Positions 12,220 to 24,782 of a stretch of 64,000 bases of DNA are shown piece by piece. Below the pieces are notes generated by a model, which did not search any database, was not told the DNA's origin, and saw only the letters and a list, made by a program, of their open reading frames with translations. Every line of letters starts with the position of its first letter. The stretch's first letter is position 1. The stretch spans positions 33,548,492-33,612,491 of the forward strand of contig NC_056004.1 in NCBI RefSeq assembly GCF_018446385.1, given 5' to 3'. Position numbers and translations under genes: made by a program. Origin of the DNA: Zingiber officinale. Its lineage: Eukaryota > Streptophyta > Magnoliopsida > Zingiberales > Zingiberaceae.

Positions 12220-15200
12220 ATGGATTCATGGTCTCTCCAGCTGCTTGATGTGTTCCTCATTGTGATAGCGAGTGTGGTGTTTTGGGAATTGGGGAGGTGG
12301 AGGAGGAAGAGGACGACGAGGGGCGGGCTGCCGCCGGGCAGCGTCGGACTGCCGGTGGTGGGAGAGACGCTGCGCTTGATCGCGGCGTACAAGACGGAGG
12401 ACCCTGAGCCGTTCATCGACGAGCGGGTGCGGCGCCACGGCCGGCTCTTCACGACGCACGTCTTCGGGGAGCGCACCGTGTTCTCGGCGGACCCGGAGTT
12501 CAACCGGATGGTGCTCGCGGCCGAGGGCCGGACCGTGGAGTGCAGCTACCCGTCGTCGATCTCCACCTTGCTGGGCGCCCACTCGCTCCTGCTGATGCGC
12601 GGCGTCCGCCACAAGCGGATGCACTCCCTCACCCTGACCCGCCTCGCCTCGCCTGCCGCCATCCGCGACGCCGCCCTCCTGCGCCACATCGACCGCCTCG
12701 TCCGCCGCACCCTCGACGCCTGGTGCCAGTCGCCGGGCCCCGCCCGCGTCCTCCTCCTCGACCAGGCCAAGAAGATCACTTTCGAGCTTACCGTCAAACA
12801 GCTGGTGAGCGTCGACCCGGGCGAGTGGACCGAGTCGCTCCGCCGCGAGTACCTCCTCCTCATCGAGGGCTTCTTCTCCATTCCCTTCCCTTCTTTCCTC
12901 TCCTTCACCACCTACGGCCGCGCCCTCAAGGTTCTAACCCAACCCCAGATCCTGCATCTCCTCTCCCTCTCTCTCTCTCCCCACTGCTCACCCCGATCCA
13001 ATTGACGCAGGCGCGGAAGAAGGTGGAATCAGCGCTTAAAGAAGTCATAAGGAAGAGAAAGCGGGAGAGGGAAGCGGAAAGCAGAGGAAGCGACGTCGCG
13101 AAGAGGAAGGCGGACATGCTGGATGAGCTGATGGATGGCGCGGTGGAGGAAGAAGAGTCGATGACGGAGGAGGAGATGGTGGACTTCCTGCTGGCGCTGC
13201 TGGTGGCGGGATACGAGACCACGCCCACCATCATGACCTTGGCCGTGAAGTTCCTCACCGACCACCCCGACGCCCTCGCCCTCCTCCGGGTGCGTAAGGC
13301 CGCCGGCCGCTTCTGCGGTCGCATACAGACTTGTAAGCTCTAACACCAATGCTCACTGTTGGCATTTCATGGAGCAGGCGGAGCAGGAGGAGATCAGAGC
13401 ACACAAGGACGAGGAGGACCCTTTGACCTGGACCGATTACAAGTCAATGCCCTTCACACAATGCGTGCGTAATCTTCCTTAACTTACTGCTGTTTATTGT
13501 TATTGCTTATTTCAATCTCTCAGTTTTAATTAAGTCTTGGATCAGATAGATTTTGGCATGACTAGTTTTCCATTTTGCTTTGAGTAGAAATTAATTAAGC
13601 TACAATTATGCAATAGAACGATATAGATTAGTGGCAACATAAACACCCAAATTCTTGCCGTGGGGGGAGATTGGGATCGACCTGCAATCTTCCATGATCA
13701 TACGCTCAATTATGAAGGCATTTACTACTGAACAACCAGTTTTTTTTTCCTTTCCTTCCTTTTAAGAAAACGTGCAAGCTGTTCTCCAGGGGTAGGTGGA
13801 GTGGATAACTTATAAAAAAACAAATTCAAGCGGCATAAAAAACCAAAATAATTTTTTGGTGTTTTTTTGGGTGGATAGATTTGGATTTGGATCGACGAGA
13901 TATTTTTCATGATTTTTGTTTTTCAAACTTAGGGTCAAAAACTGGCCACGGCCAGGTTTTTTGTTTTAAAAATCTTTGGCTGGGTTCGATATTTCAAACC
14001 CAGGTTTTTGAGAGATGGCAGGCCATTCGTGAAAAAAAAAAAATAATGCGATTTAACTGTTTTTTTTAGCTATTTTTTCCAACTTTGTTTTCTGCTGATT
14101 TTTTTCAGAATTGTTGGTTTTCCTACTGGTTTTTTTTTGCTGATTTTTTTTTCGAACCTTTTTTTCTGACAGTTTTTTTGTGAACCGTTTTTTTCTACTA
14201 TTTTTTTTCCTATCATTTTTTCTTATCATTTTTTCCCCAACCGTTCTTTATCCAATAGTTGCAACGGCTAATTTTGGATTATATCTCTATCCTCTCTTAT
14301 AAGTTTTTCTCATTTATTTTATACCCCAATCTAGTCATTCCATTCTTATTTGTCTAATAGGTTTAGACATACATCCTTTATTCTTTTATTCTTTTGAAAT
14401 GAATCTAAATAACAATGGATCTTTTAGAATTTTTTTCAATTCTGAAAATACAACTTTACAAAATTCACTCAATCATCCGGATGTTTAATATTCTTAATTT
14501 TTCATTTCCATACATTACCCTAAAATTTTTCAAATATTTCATACATTCCGCGATTTTCTCCAAATTTTTAAAGTTCTCAAAACTTACTTACTTCTCTGAC
14601 TAATGCTCATAACCTCTATTTATTGACAAGTCAATTTGTAATGTCACATGTCAACCCCTTATTATGGAATTTCTTCTTCACAACCATCATTCATGCTCTT
14701 GAACGAATTAAGGAGGGCTAGCATAGACATATACAGGACTGACAAAGAATCAATACCGTCATCTGAGGTTCCATAGTTGGGTATGAAGTGAGTTTGGATG
14801 TGCATGACACTAAACGAGCCAAATGGTCAATGGAAAGAGATACACCATGCAAAGGTATGGATCAATATTAGCATCGATCTAATCATCGACAATGATCAAA
14901 AGGAATAAACTTTCTAAAAACAAATCACGGATTTCTACAGCAAGTATCAGCCTGATGGATTTGTGGAGTGACCTACAATGAAGGTCGAATCATATTTCTA
15001 TAGGCTTCATTCGCTAGTGAATGAATTTACATACATATACAACAACTTTTATACATATCGTGAAAATGGGTAAAGCGATTAGGATGTACTTATGAGAGCA
15101 CTTAAAAAATGGTAGGAAAATCATTGTAACAAGTCCTTCAATTATAAACATGTTTGGCAAGTTCTCAGAGATTGTGAGAAATATGTTTCACGAAAAGTTG

Positions 15201-18200
15201 GTCATCCTACTAACCCAAATACTTCACAATCACACCGATGACACGTCTCACCCAAATCGATCGCTTCCTATAATATTAGTTCACAGCGGAAATACAAAAA
15301 CAAATACTAACAAGAGAAAGCAAACCTAACACGTTGATTTAACGTGGTTCGGAGATAAAGCTCCTACTCCACGACTGTCTATAAGGTGGACGATCCTGAT
15401 CCGTCGGTGGATGATTCTCCGGAAAACCTCCGGCTAGCTCAAGCTCCTTGTCGATGGATAGACCTCGCCATAAACACTTGAATACAAGCACACCGATCAC
15501 ACGAAAGCTTGGGAGACTCTATAGGCTTTAACCAAGTCTATTTCGTCAACCATGCCCAAGCACCCCGAGCTCTATTAAATAGAGCTCGAGAGGAAAACAC
15601 TAAGTTATTTTCCCGCTACCAGTCGACTGGTCCTTTAAGTGAAGCTGACCGTTACCCAACGGTCGACTACCAGTCGACTGCTACAGTGTATCAGTCGACT
15701 GCTACGATGCTGCTACAGTGTCACAATAATGCTGTTATAGTGTCGCTACAGTGAAACCTAAAACCATATGACTTCGCCCCGAGTACAATCACTCAGCACT
15801 CGTCCTCGCCCGACCAACTCAGACCTAGCCTTCTAGCCTCCTCCATCAGCCTCACATCCCTCGGATGTCTCCCCATCCTTCATGTCTTTCCTTCTGGAGC
15901 TTCCTTCGGCCTTATCCTTATTATCGGGTCTTCCTTTGCCAAGAGGCTCCTCACCTCAGGGACTTCATCCACTGCCAAGTCACACTTGGACTTACGTTGC
16001 CAAGATTACATATTTGGACTTACACTGCCAAGACTCATCCTTGGACTTTTCTCCTCTGCCAAGATTATACTTGGACTTTCCTTATTGTACCTGTATCCTG
16101 CACACTCACAATGCATATCAAATACAATAATAAACCTAACTTAAACATTTGCCCAAACATCAAACCCTAGGGTACCTAGATTGCTCCAACATGAAGTTCA
16201 TACTCATTTAATGGGGCAAAAGGCAATGAAAAAGAAGGGCAAATCCAAAACCAGAGCCATTGATGATATGGAATTCAATAATAGATGGCAAAAAATGGAA
16301 GAATTACAAAGAGAGCGAATTGAGATGCAAATGCACGAGATGATAATGAAATAGTATGAAATTTTTATGAATGATACTAGTGGGAAAATAGAAGATCAGC
16401 TTAAGTTACATTCTAAATTTTGAGAAAGTATTAAAAAGAGATATGATACGTAGTGAATGTTTTTAAGATGATCTTTATAAAATTTATTATTTTTTATTTC
16501 ATTTATATAATTCATTTCTATCTATATTAATGATATTTATATTGAAATGAGTTTACTAAAACGAGGAGAAATAATTTGGTTTACTAAAGATGATCAGTTT
16601 TTTTTAAATCATTGGCTAGGTTTGAAATATCGAACCTAAGTTTTTTGTCAAAATGGTGGGTCATAGTTAAAAACATAATTTCTTTTTATAATTTACCCAA
16701 TTTTTATGACTATTTTTTTAGTCGGTTTAAAATTAACCATTACAAATTAGTCATTATAAATACTTCTATATATTCATGTATAGAAGCTAGAATTCTCCAT
16801 GCTACTAACATTGTCTTCTCAAACCACATTGATAGTATTTCAAATGTCTCATGATCTCAATCTCTCTAGGCGTTCTATTTTCTGTGATCAGTAGAGAAAT
16901 TTTTTGGCTGATTCAGATGGTGACTTGGATCAAATGACGTTGATGCTACTTGAGCATGAGGAAATGAAAGTTCTTGTAGCTCAAAGTTCATAGAATTCAT
17001 AGAAGGTATTTAAATTGAGATCGTGAAGTCGAACATGATCACCTCTTGAATGATTACTTCTCTAATCAACTGGTATTCCTGATGAAGTATTCCGACGATG
17101 ATTTCGGATGCGAAGAGGGTTATTCCTTAGCATAGTCAATGCCTTATGAAATTATTCTGAATATTTTGAATGGGAGGGTTGATGCAATAGGAAGACATTG
17201 TTTGTCACCCCTTCAAAAATGCACGATCGCTATCCGTCAATTGGCATATGGATCCCCTGCTGACATTTGTGATGAGTACCTAAGAATGAGTGAAACAACT
17301 GTTCTAGATTACATGGTCAACTTCTATCGGTGTGTGATTGAAGTATTTGGGCAACAATACTTAAGAAAGTCTAATGTTGATGATATCCAACATTTGCTTG
17401 ACATGCATGAATAGAGACATGGCTTCTCTAGCATGTTAGGTAGTTTTGATTCTATGTTATTGGGGATTTAATCAAAGTCTTACATTAGAAAAATATAGAA
17501 AAGATCATGGGTTTAAAAGGATGTATGATATTTCCATTGGCATGACACATTTGAGGTAGAGTCCAAGAACAAAGCAATGAGGGCTTAGGCCCAAAGTAAA
17601 CAATATCATGTCATTGTGGAGATATGTGAATATTCTTTGGGCTAGAAATGTCAATTTACTCGAGGCAATTATGGGGTCCCAACAATTGTGCTTGAAACGG
17701 TTGCATCTGCAGACTTTGTAGATATAACATGCTTTTTTTATGATCGAAGGATCACATAATGATATTAATATGTTTAACGAATCACATTTATTTAACAATG
17801 TTCTACAAGGAAATGCATCGAAGGTTAATTTCACCGCAAATGATACATATTATACAAAGGGGTATTATTTAACTGATAAGATTTACCCAAAATTGACCAC
17901 TTTCTTCAAGAACTTTCCATGCCCCTAGGATTCTAAGAGAAAGTGTTTCAAGCAAAGACAAGAAGTTACAAAAAGGACGTCGAGCAAGCATTTAGAGTGC
18001 TCCAATTTCATTGGGCAATGATTAGAAGTCCAGGACGATTTTGGTACAAGAATAATTTGAAGGATATCGTATATATATATATATTATTTGCACAATATGA
18101 TTATTGTGGATGAGGGGAATGCAGTAATCAATTGATCAAATGATGAAGAAAATTCTCCAGCGCAAATATTTCAGGGCTCTACCAAAAAGTTTCAAGAATA

Positions 18201-21200
18201 GCTTTGGAAAAACTATGAGCTATGCGATAATCAAGTACATCATCAGCTTTGAACCGACTTGGTTGAGTATATTTGGGCACGCTATGAATGAAATCGGTAA
18301 AAGATTATTTTTTATAAATTTTTTATAATAATTTATTATTTAATGTTATACTTCTTTTTAAATTTATAAAGTTTTAATATTATTTTTTAACAAATTCGGT
18401 GATATAAGAGTGATCCATTAACAAATAATTCAAGTTATTTTTAAAGATATAATGAATTGTTGGGTGTGGGGCCCATAAAAAGTTGTAGGGAGTTTTTGTT
18501 TTATTGTGGAGAAAAAGAGAGTGAGATTTTTTACTTTTTAACATGACATATAAAAAATGAAAAACCTCACTTTTGAGGTTTTTCCATTGGAGATGCCTTT
18601 AGAAAGGAGATTGTGCCAAATTAAGTAAATTATAAAAGAACATCTTTTGTTTTTTAAAAAAATAAAAGGATGTCTTATCAGAAATTTTCTCTTGAAAATA
18701 TCCTTACTTCCGACATTATTATAACAACTACGACTAACTACTATAACATGTAGAAGTTTTTGAATAACTGTTAAAATTAGTAATACTTAATATAATATTG
18801 TTGTAGTATTATAGCCGCTACTTAGTAGTTTCTACATGTTATAGTAGCTGTTAGTATTAGCCCTAGTACCAATTATGAGATGATTGTAAAGGGCTCAATT
18901 TTGTATCATATTTCATTATTAATAAAAAAAACAAAGTTGGTTATTATATTTGTTTCAATTCAGTGCTGATTGAATAAGTATAATAATGTCCTTGGGTAGT
19001 AAGTTATTATCTACAGCATATCAATTGGTTGAATTGATAGTGAGATATTGTAGATATACATAGAACACTACTCTTAACTATTCCTAGTCAAGCATTAATA
19101 TATAACGACAATATTAATGCGTTGAGACTAGCATGTTGGTCAATGGATGACTTAATGATATGAGATATCAGGTTGACACATGAGTATATGAGAATATATA
19201 CTGAATGACCCACCATGAGAATGTTTAATGGATCGTTATATGAGTGTCATAAACATTCTCATGTGACTATTGATATGAATAGTCCTTAGACCTGAAGTTA
19301 CTATGATTCCCTACATAAGAAGTTGTGTACTTTGGTATCGTCAAACGTTACCTGTAACAAGGTGGACAATAAAGTCGATCATTGGGTATACAATGAATTA
19401 TGCGGAGGGATGTGAGTGATGTAGATGGAATCTATCTCTTCCATATGACAGAAGTGATATCTGTGGGTCCCTTGATTAGTAGGACACAAGAAAATATGAC
19501 CATGCTCAAATAAGTCAATATGAGATATTGAGCTTATTTGATTGAGTGTGTCTACTTAGAGATCAAGAAACACAAAGGTTGATAAGAGGATGACATGGTA
19601 TATGTCTCATTGATCAATCTAGATATCAAGGATGGATGGACCAAGTCATACAAGATAATAGTCACGGGCAGGTTAGGTCGGATCTCGACTTTCTCGTTAC
19701 TTGGGTAGCAATAATGCGTTGCTAGATGTCACTCATTGCTTATGTATCTAAATATTGATTTGGGTACATTGCCAACATTACGAGATCCTATTGGGTCACA
19801 CACAAAGAACAAGTAGATTTGGAGATGGGTTCATATGATGAATCATTGGATTAAGTCTAATCCGAATTGGATTTATTGAGTTAGACTCAATTGGATCTAA
19901 TTATTGGATTAAGCTCAATTCAAACGAGACTCAAGGAGTCAATTCAAATCAATAAAATGTGATTCATTGAATTTGAAATTGCATGTGAATTAGACTTGAG
20001 TTAGACTCAAGTGAATTAGACTTGAGTTAGACTCAAGTGAGGATTAATGGAGATATTCATTGAATTTCAAAATTCAATGAATCATTTCATTCAATTTTCG
20101 AAATTGAATTTGAAATGAGGAGTTTCAAGTGTGGTCCTTAATGGAGTGTAAATACTCATTAAGGCTTATTAATTGAATTAATGTTCATTAAGTATTTTCA
20201 TTTGATGAAAATACTTAAGTATTTTTCTCTTCATTTTTGGGGAGATCTTCATTCTCTCCTTCCTCTTCTCTCTGTTGGGACCGACGTGCCCGCTAGAGGG
20301 GGTGAATAGCGTCTCGTCGCGCGCTTGTTGGTTGCGTCTTGATGATGATATGCAGCGGAAATAATATACAAGACTGACACAACGCTACAAGTAGATTTAC
20401 TTGGTATTCAGCTCAAGAAGAAGTGACTAATCCAAGGATCCACACACGACACACCCCTCCACTATGAACAACTCCGTCTCAGTCGCAGCCGGAGGTGGAG
20501 AAGCCTCGTACAAGCTCACACATAACAACACAACTCATACAAGAAGAAAATACAAGATATAAATGAAATACACCCTTCTTCTTGCTTACTTGTTGCTTGT
20601 TGTTGCCTCTTGAATCTTGGGAATGCACCCAAGCGCCTTCAAGAGCTGGCAGTGAAGATCGAAAGAAGCTCGCGTGAAGATCGCAGGAACAGAACGCAAA
20701 GTTCTGGCGAAGAAAACGCTCCGCCCAGGCTATATACAGTGCCTCCAATAGATTGAAATCAACCCCAATCGATTGCCACGTCAGCACCGCTCCATCGCAA
20801 CCGTCCATCACCTGCATCCTGCGCAACGGTCGAATCTCAATCGATCGGCCAATCGATTGGGACATTCTGAATCGATCCACCGATCGATTCAGATGCTTTT
20901 TGTGTTCTCGCGATCGCGCGAGAACTCCCATCTCCAATCGATCGACCGATCGATTGCAGATTCCCAATCGATTACCCGATCGATTGGGAAGGCCTCTGTG
21001 CTCGCGACTCATGCTCCCAATCGATCAACCAATCGATTGGGGCATTTCTTCCTTCGCAGCACACTCCAATCGATCGGCTGATCGATTGGACCCTGGTTCA
21101 ATCGATTTCCCAATCGATTGACCATCCTGGACTTGACTCAATCTCAAGTCCAAAGTCTCCAACCCAACTCCAGGTCAACCGTGACATGTTGGGTCTCCAT

Positions 21201-24200
21201 ACCTAGCATTTGGCCACACCCGACCAACCTCGAACTAGCCTTCTAGCATCCTCCATCAGCCTCGTGTCCCTCGGATATCTCCTCATCCTTCACGCCTTGC
21301 CTTCAGGAGCTTCCTTCGGCCTCATCCTAGTTGTCGGGTTCTCCTTGCCAAGTTACACTAGGACTTATCTTGCTAAGACCACATGCTTGGACTTACACCC
21401 TTTGCCAAGATCACACTTGGACTTTCCAATTGCCTGGCTCCTCACCAGGATTTTCTCCTTTGCCAAGATCACACTTGGACTTTCCAATTGTCTGGCTCCT
21501 CACTAAGACTTTTCCTTTACCAAGATCACATTTGGACTTTCTCTTGCCTAGCTCCAAACTAGGACTTTCCCGTTGTCTGGCTCCTCACCAGGACTTTCTC
21601 TTGCCTAGCTCCACACTAAGACTTTCTCGTTGCCTGGTTCCTCACCAGGACTTTCTCCTACCTAGCTCCTCACTAGGACTTTCCCGTTGCCTGACTTCTC
21701 ACAGGACTTTCCAAATGTCTAACCTCCAGTTAGGACTTTCTCATTCAAGTCTTCTGTCAATCTTGACCTACTTGACTTGTATTCTCATCAACCTGGTCAA
21801 TCCTTTGACCATTTCCACAACCGGACGATTGCTCCAGTAATCTCCTTATATTATCAAACATCAAAACTCAAATCCTGACTCAAGCTTGACTCAACTCAAG
21901 GTTAGTCAAACTGTTCAACCTTGACCTAGGGAAATTGCCCCAACACTCTCTTCTTGGTCGAAACACCTTCTCTAGGTTGCTAGCACAACCTTAGGTGGTT
22001 TCCTTCTCCAACTTGTGAGTTTGTGAGACAAACGAAGGAAAGGCTTGTTCGTTTGGATACCATAGAGACGTGAATGTGTGATCGTGTTGTGATCCAAGCT
22101 GTCTGGAGTCCGTGTGCACACACCAAAGGTATAGCCTTTCATGCTCTTGTAGAAAACTTAGTATATTTTTCTTTTTCCCTTCGCATGGATCTCCTGGAGG
22201 AACTAGATGGTTTCCGCTACACATAAACGCGTTTAGCGCTCTAGTTCCTTACAGTAGCTACTAAGTAATTGCTACAACTGCTTTCAAGTAATTTTAATTA
22301 ATTTAAAATAATTTTAAGCAAGTGGATAAAGAGTATTTTTAATATAATAGTGTTCAGAGTTTATAATTTAGAATTTGAAATTTTTATAAAATATTTAAAT
22401 TTTCATGTTCTAATATCTACCGAGTATCTTCTATACATTATAATATGCAGCTACTGAGTAGTTTCTACATGTGGTAGTGGGTATCATGTACTTCTAGTTA
22501 ATTTTGATTAAGTTGATAAAAAAATATTTTGATATAATAGTTTTCAGAGTTTATAATTTAGAATTTAAAATTTAAATGAAATAGTTAGTTTTTGTGTTAT
22601 AGTAGCTACTAAGTAGTTTCTATATATACTATAACATCTACTAAGTAATTTCTATATATTTAGTTAAATTTTAAAATCTTGAACCCTAAATCCTAAACTC
22701 TAAATATTGAAATAATTGATTTTTCACGTTTTAGCTATCACGAAATAATATAGACATTGTAATTAAATTTTAAATTTTAAAATCTTAAACTTTACATTAT
22801 AAAATCGTAAATATTATTATATTAAATATTTTTTACTAACTTAATTAAAATTATTTAAAATTTATCAAAATTACTTTAATTTAATAAAATATTTTTAAAA
22901 GCTACTGATTAATTTTTACCTAACGAGTTGCTGGACATGCATCCTTTGTATAATTTGGGATGCCTTTGATTTTTGCCCAGGAACATAGATAGTGATAGTG
23001 TTAGAGTTTTGTGTAAGTGGGTTCCAAATCCATAAAATTTTCGTGTCAATCTGCATCGATTCGGATAGAAATCCAGCGATAACTTCCGTCGGTGCATTAG
23101 ATTGATCAGTGAAAGTCGCATCACACACAGTTGTAGGGATGTAAATCGAATTATTGAAAATTAATTTCTAGTTTTAGTCTCTATCCATCCGATCTCTTTC
23201 AGCGGGCCGAAAAGAATGATATAATTTTAGACCATCTCTAACCCATAACATCAAATTTTGTGTAATTTTCACACTAAAATGGTATAATTTCAGCTCCAAC
23301 TCATTCACACCATATTACACCATAAAGAAATATTCTTTAGAATATTCTATTATTCTTATTAATTTATTTATATGATAATTATTATATTTAAAATTAATAC
23401 TTCATTAATATTTGATATTTTATTTTATTTTTAAGTTCAATATCCAACTAATATATATATATATATATATATAATTTTTAATTTTATTATATAATTACTC
23501 AAGCATAAATATATTTTAAAAATATTATAAAATCACACACAATTAGGATAAAATATTTTATTGTATTATTTTTATGAAATTAGTAATAATTTGTAAATGT
23601 AATTATAATTAATATATATTAAATAAATTTAAAATAATAATTTTAATAAATTAATTATTTACAATTATACATAATAAAATTTAAATATGTTATTAAATAC
23701 ACTTAATTTAAATTTATAATAAATAATAATTACATTTAAATATCCTATAAGTAAAGACAAAGAAAATAATAATTACAAATTAATTACATTTGATTTTATT
23801 AATTATATAATAAAATTTAAAAAAATAAAAACTCTCTCCAACACCAAATATGGTGTCGTGAATAGTGCAACACCAACATAGTGTTGCACTATTCACCACA
23901 TCATATTTGGGGGTGGAATTTGATGTATGGGTTGGAGTCTTTTGGTACTAATTTGACATCAAATTTAGTGTTTTTATGATAGATTGGAGATGGTCTTACT
24001 AAAGTAAATTTGTTTTGACTCCTGATGAACGCATGCACATCTCACGTGTTAATTGCAGGTGATCAACGAGACACTTCGAGTGGCCAACATCATCAGTGGA
24101 GTCTTCAGACGTGCCATGGCAGACATCCATTTCCAAGGTATATATATATAGTTTGATTTGATCGAGAAGTATTATCGCGTATATGTTGGTTTAATATTGT

Positions 24201-24782
24201 TACTTGTAGGTTATACAATCCCGAAGGGGTGCAAAGTTTTCATCTCGTTCCGAGCCGTGCATCTTGATCCTCTCTACTTCGAGGATGCTCGGACTTTCAA
24301 TCCTTGGAGATGGCACCAGGTAAATATTAATTAGTTGTTTAAGTATGCATCATTTGATTACAATTAATTGGTTCATTAATTACTAACTGCATGTGGTGGA
24401 TGCAGAATAAGGAGTCAGCAGCTACTATGCAACCGTACTACACGCCCTTCGGCGGAGGGTCTCGGCTCTGTCCTGGCTATGAACTTGCCCGCGTCGTCAT
24501 CTCCGTCTTCCTCCATTACCTCGTCACTCGCTTCAGGTGCCAGCTTAGTTAAATGTTAATTACCAATTAATGTAATTGATTATATATATATATGATTAAT
24601 TAATTAATTAATGTAGTTGGGAGGAAGCTGAGAAAGATAGGTTGGTGTTCTTCCCCACCACGAGGACTCTCAAGAGCTACCCCATCAATGTCCGATATCG
24701 CAACATCAATAGCAATGGCAACAACAATGGCAAGCCAGTCAATAATCAGTCCGCACCTTCTTCTTCCTCATCCATGTGTTAG
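12220..24782 (+). CDS. CPD: Brassinosteroid biosynthesis cytochrome P450, CYP90A (CPD-type)
   Basis: An ER-anchored P450 that matches CYP90A1/CPD, which acts in C-3 oxidation of 22-hydroxylated brassinosteroid precursors. Seven exons join in frame: 12220-12930, 13011-13289, 13378-13464, 24059-24137, 24210-24319, 24406-24536 and 24617-24782, giving 520 residues (Arabidopsis CPD is shorter, about 472). Seen: an N-terminal hydrophobic anchor (residues 8-22), a proline-rich hinge (LPPGSVGLP), the I-helix AGYETT (303-308), the K-helix ETLR (363-366), FNPWRW, and the heme loop [10 protein letters not shown] (437-446) with Cys444. Family-specific stretches include [15 protein letters not shown] and KSMPFTQC. 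Exon 1 is very GC-rich, as is common in monocots. Intron 3 is 10.6 kb and packed with nested transposons. The C-terminal tail is Asn/Ser-rich and may be lineage-specific. It is convergent with the SANT gene. No break is seen. Confidence 0.93.
13880..18598 (+). mobile_element. Decayed PIF/Harbinger in CYP90A intron 3
   Basis: A second, older Harbinger. The right end reads tccattggagatgcct, followed by the target site TTA at 18599-18601. I could not find the matching left end, so the start is approximate. ORF1 relics run from about 14401 (start resembling [10 protein letters not shown]) to 15235 and resume at 16192-16440 ([14 protein letters not shown]). Transposase relics lie at 16990-18135, including [17 protein letters not shown] at 17200 and [12 protein letters not shown] at 17745, with an insertion of about 190 bp at 17470-17660. 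Many stops are present. Two similar promoter-like segments occur, at 13960-14290 before ORF1 and at 16595-16800 before the transposase. An LTR fragment is inserted in ORF1 at about 15235-16191. Confidence 0.75.
15235..16191 (-). mobile_element. LTR-retrotransposon fragment (copia-type LTR) nested in Harbinger ORF1
   Basis: This insert separates the two parts of the Harbinger ORF1. It shares long stretches with the solo LTR at 20273-21945, for example acccgaccaact and cttctagc with ctccatcagcctc, and the repeated cttggactt motifs near its right end. It ends in ctccaaca at 16191, the usual LTR terminus. I found no matching target duplication and the other end looks shortened, so it is probably a truncated solo LTR. 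Minus orientation is inferred from the related copy. Confidence 0.6.
18690..18848. repeat. MITE-like palindromic repeat, left part
   Basis: The segment contains an imperfect inverted repeat whose arms are built on ctactataacatgtagaa and ttctacatgttatagtag. Related copies lie at 22259-22900, on the other side of the LTR inserted at 18849. The two parts were one block before that insertion, because the LTR is flanked by the 5-bp duplication gtagc. Confidence 0.6.
18849..22253 (+). mobile_element. Ty1/copia solo LTR with a second solo LTR inside it
   Basis: The element begins TGTTAGTATTAGCCCTAG and ends AGTTCCTTACA, and is flanked by the exact 5-bp target duplication gtagc (18844-18848 and 22254-22258). 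No coding region or internal domain is present, so it is a solo LTR, of the long copia (SIRE-like) type judging by its sequence. Without the nested element at 20273-21945 it is about 1.73 kb. It looks complete as a solo LTR. Confidence 0.8.
20273..21945 (-). mobile_element. Nested solo LTR with palindrome clusters and short repeats
   Basis: It starts TGTTGGGACC and ends CCCCAACA, and the exact 5-bp duplication ctctc flanks it (20268-20272 and 21946-21950). At 1673 bp without coding sequence, it is best read as a solo LTR of a copia-type family, probably lying in minus orientation. Two repeat fields are visible inside: about ten palindromic aatcgatNgNNcNatcgatt-type sites at 20748-21120, and a series of roughly 30-bp units around ctcctcaccaggactttc at 21340-21720. 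It is younger than the LTR it sits in. Confidence 0.75.
22259..23213. repeat. AT-rich MITE-like block with repeated ctactaagtagtttcta units
   Basis: Several copies of gtagctactaagtag and related palindromes occur at 22254, 22448, 22600 and 22630. A repeated segment reading cagagtttataatttagaat occurs at about 22353 and 22543. It appears to be the right part of the MITE-like block split by the copia LTR. A short minus open frame at 22910-23128 is not recognised. Confidence 0.5.
23230..23995. mobile_element. Tourist-like MITE (PIF/Harbinger type)
   Basis: A 766-bp non-coding element with inverted ends gaccatctctaaccca (left) and, in reverse complement, gaccatctccaatct (right), flanked by TTA on both sides (23227-23229 and 23996-23998). 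The core is extremely AT-rich and contains a (ta)n run at 23452-23472. It lies at the 3' end of CYP90A intron 3, only 63 bp before exon 4. Confidence 0.8.

Noticed and set aside
12226-13349. Long open frames overlapping CYP90A exons 1 and 2 in other frames and on the minus strand
   Set aside because: They are shadows caused by the high GC content of these exons; only the P450 frame matches a family and splices correctly.
21340-21720. Spaced repeats resembling a CRISPR array
   Set aside because: The units are degenerate, lack constant spacers, and lie inside a plant LTR in a nuclear genome.
22909-23128. Overlapping minus-strand frames of about 70 residues
   Set aside because: No family resemblance, no splice context, and they lie inside a CYP90A intron next to MITE sequence.
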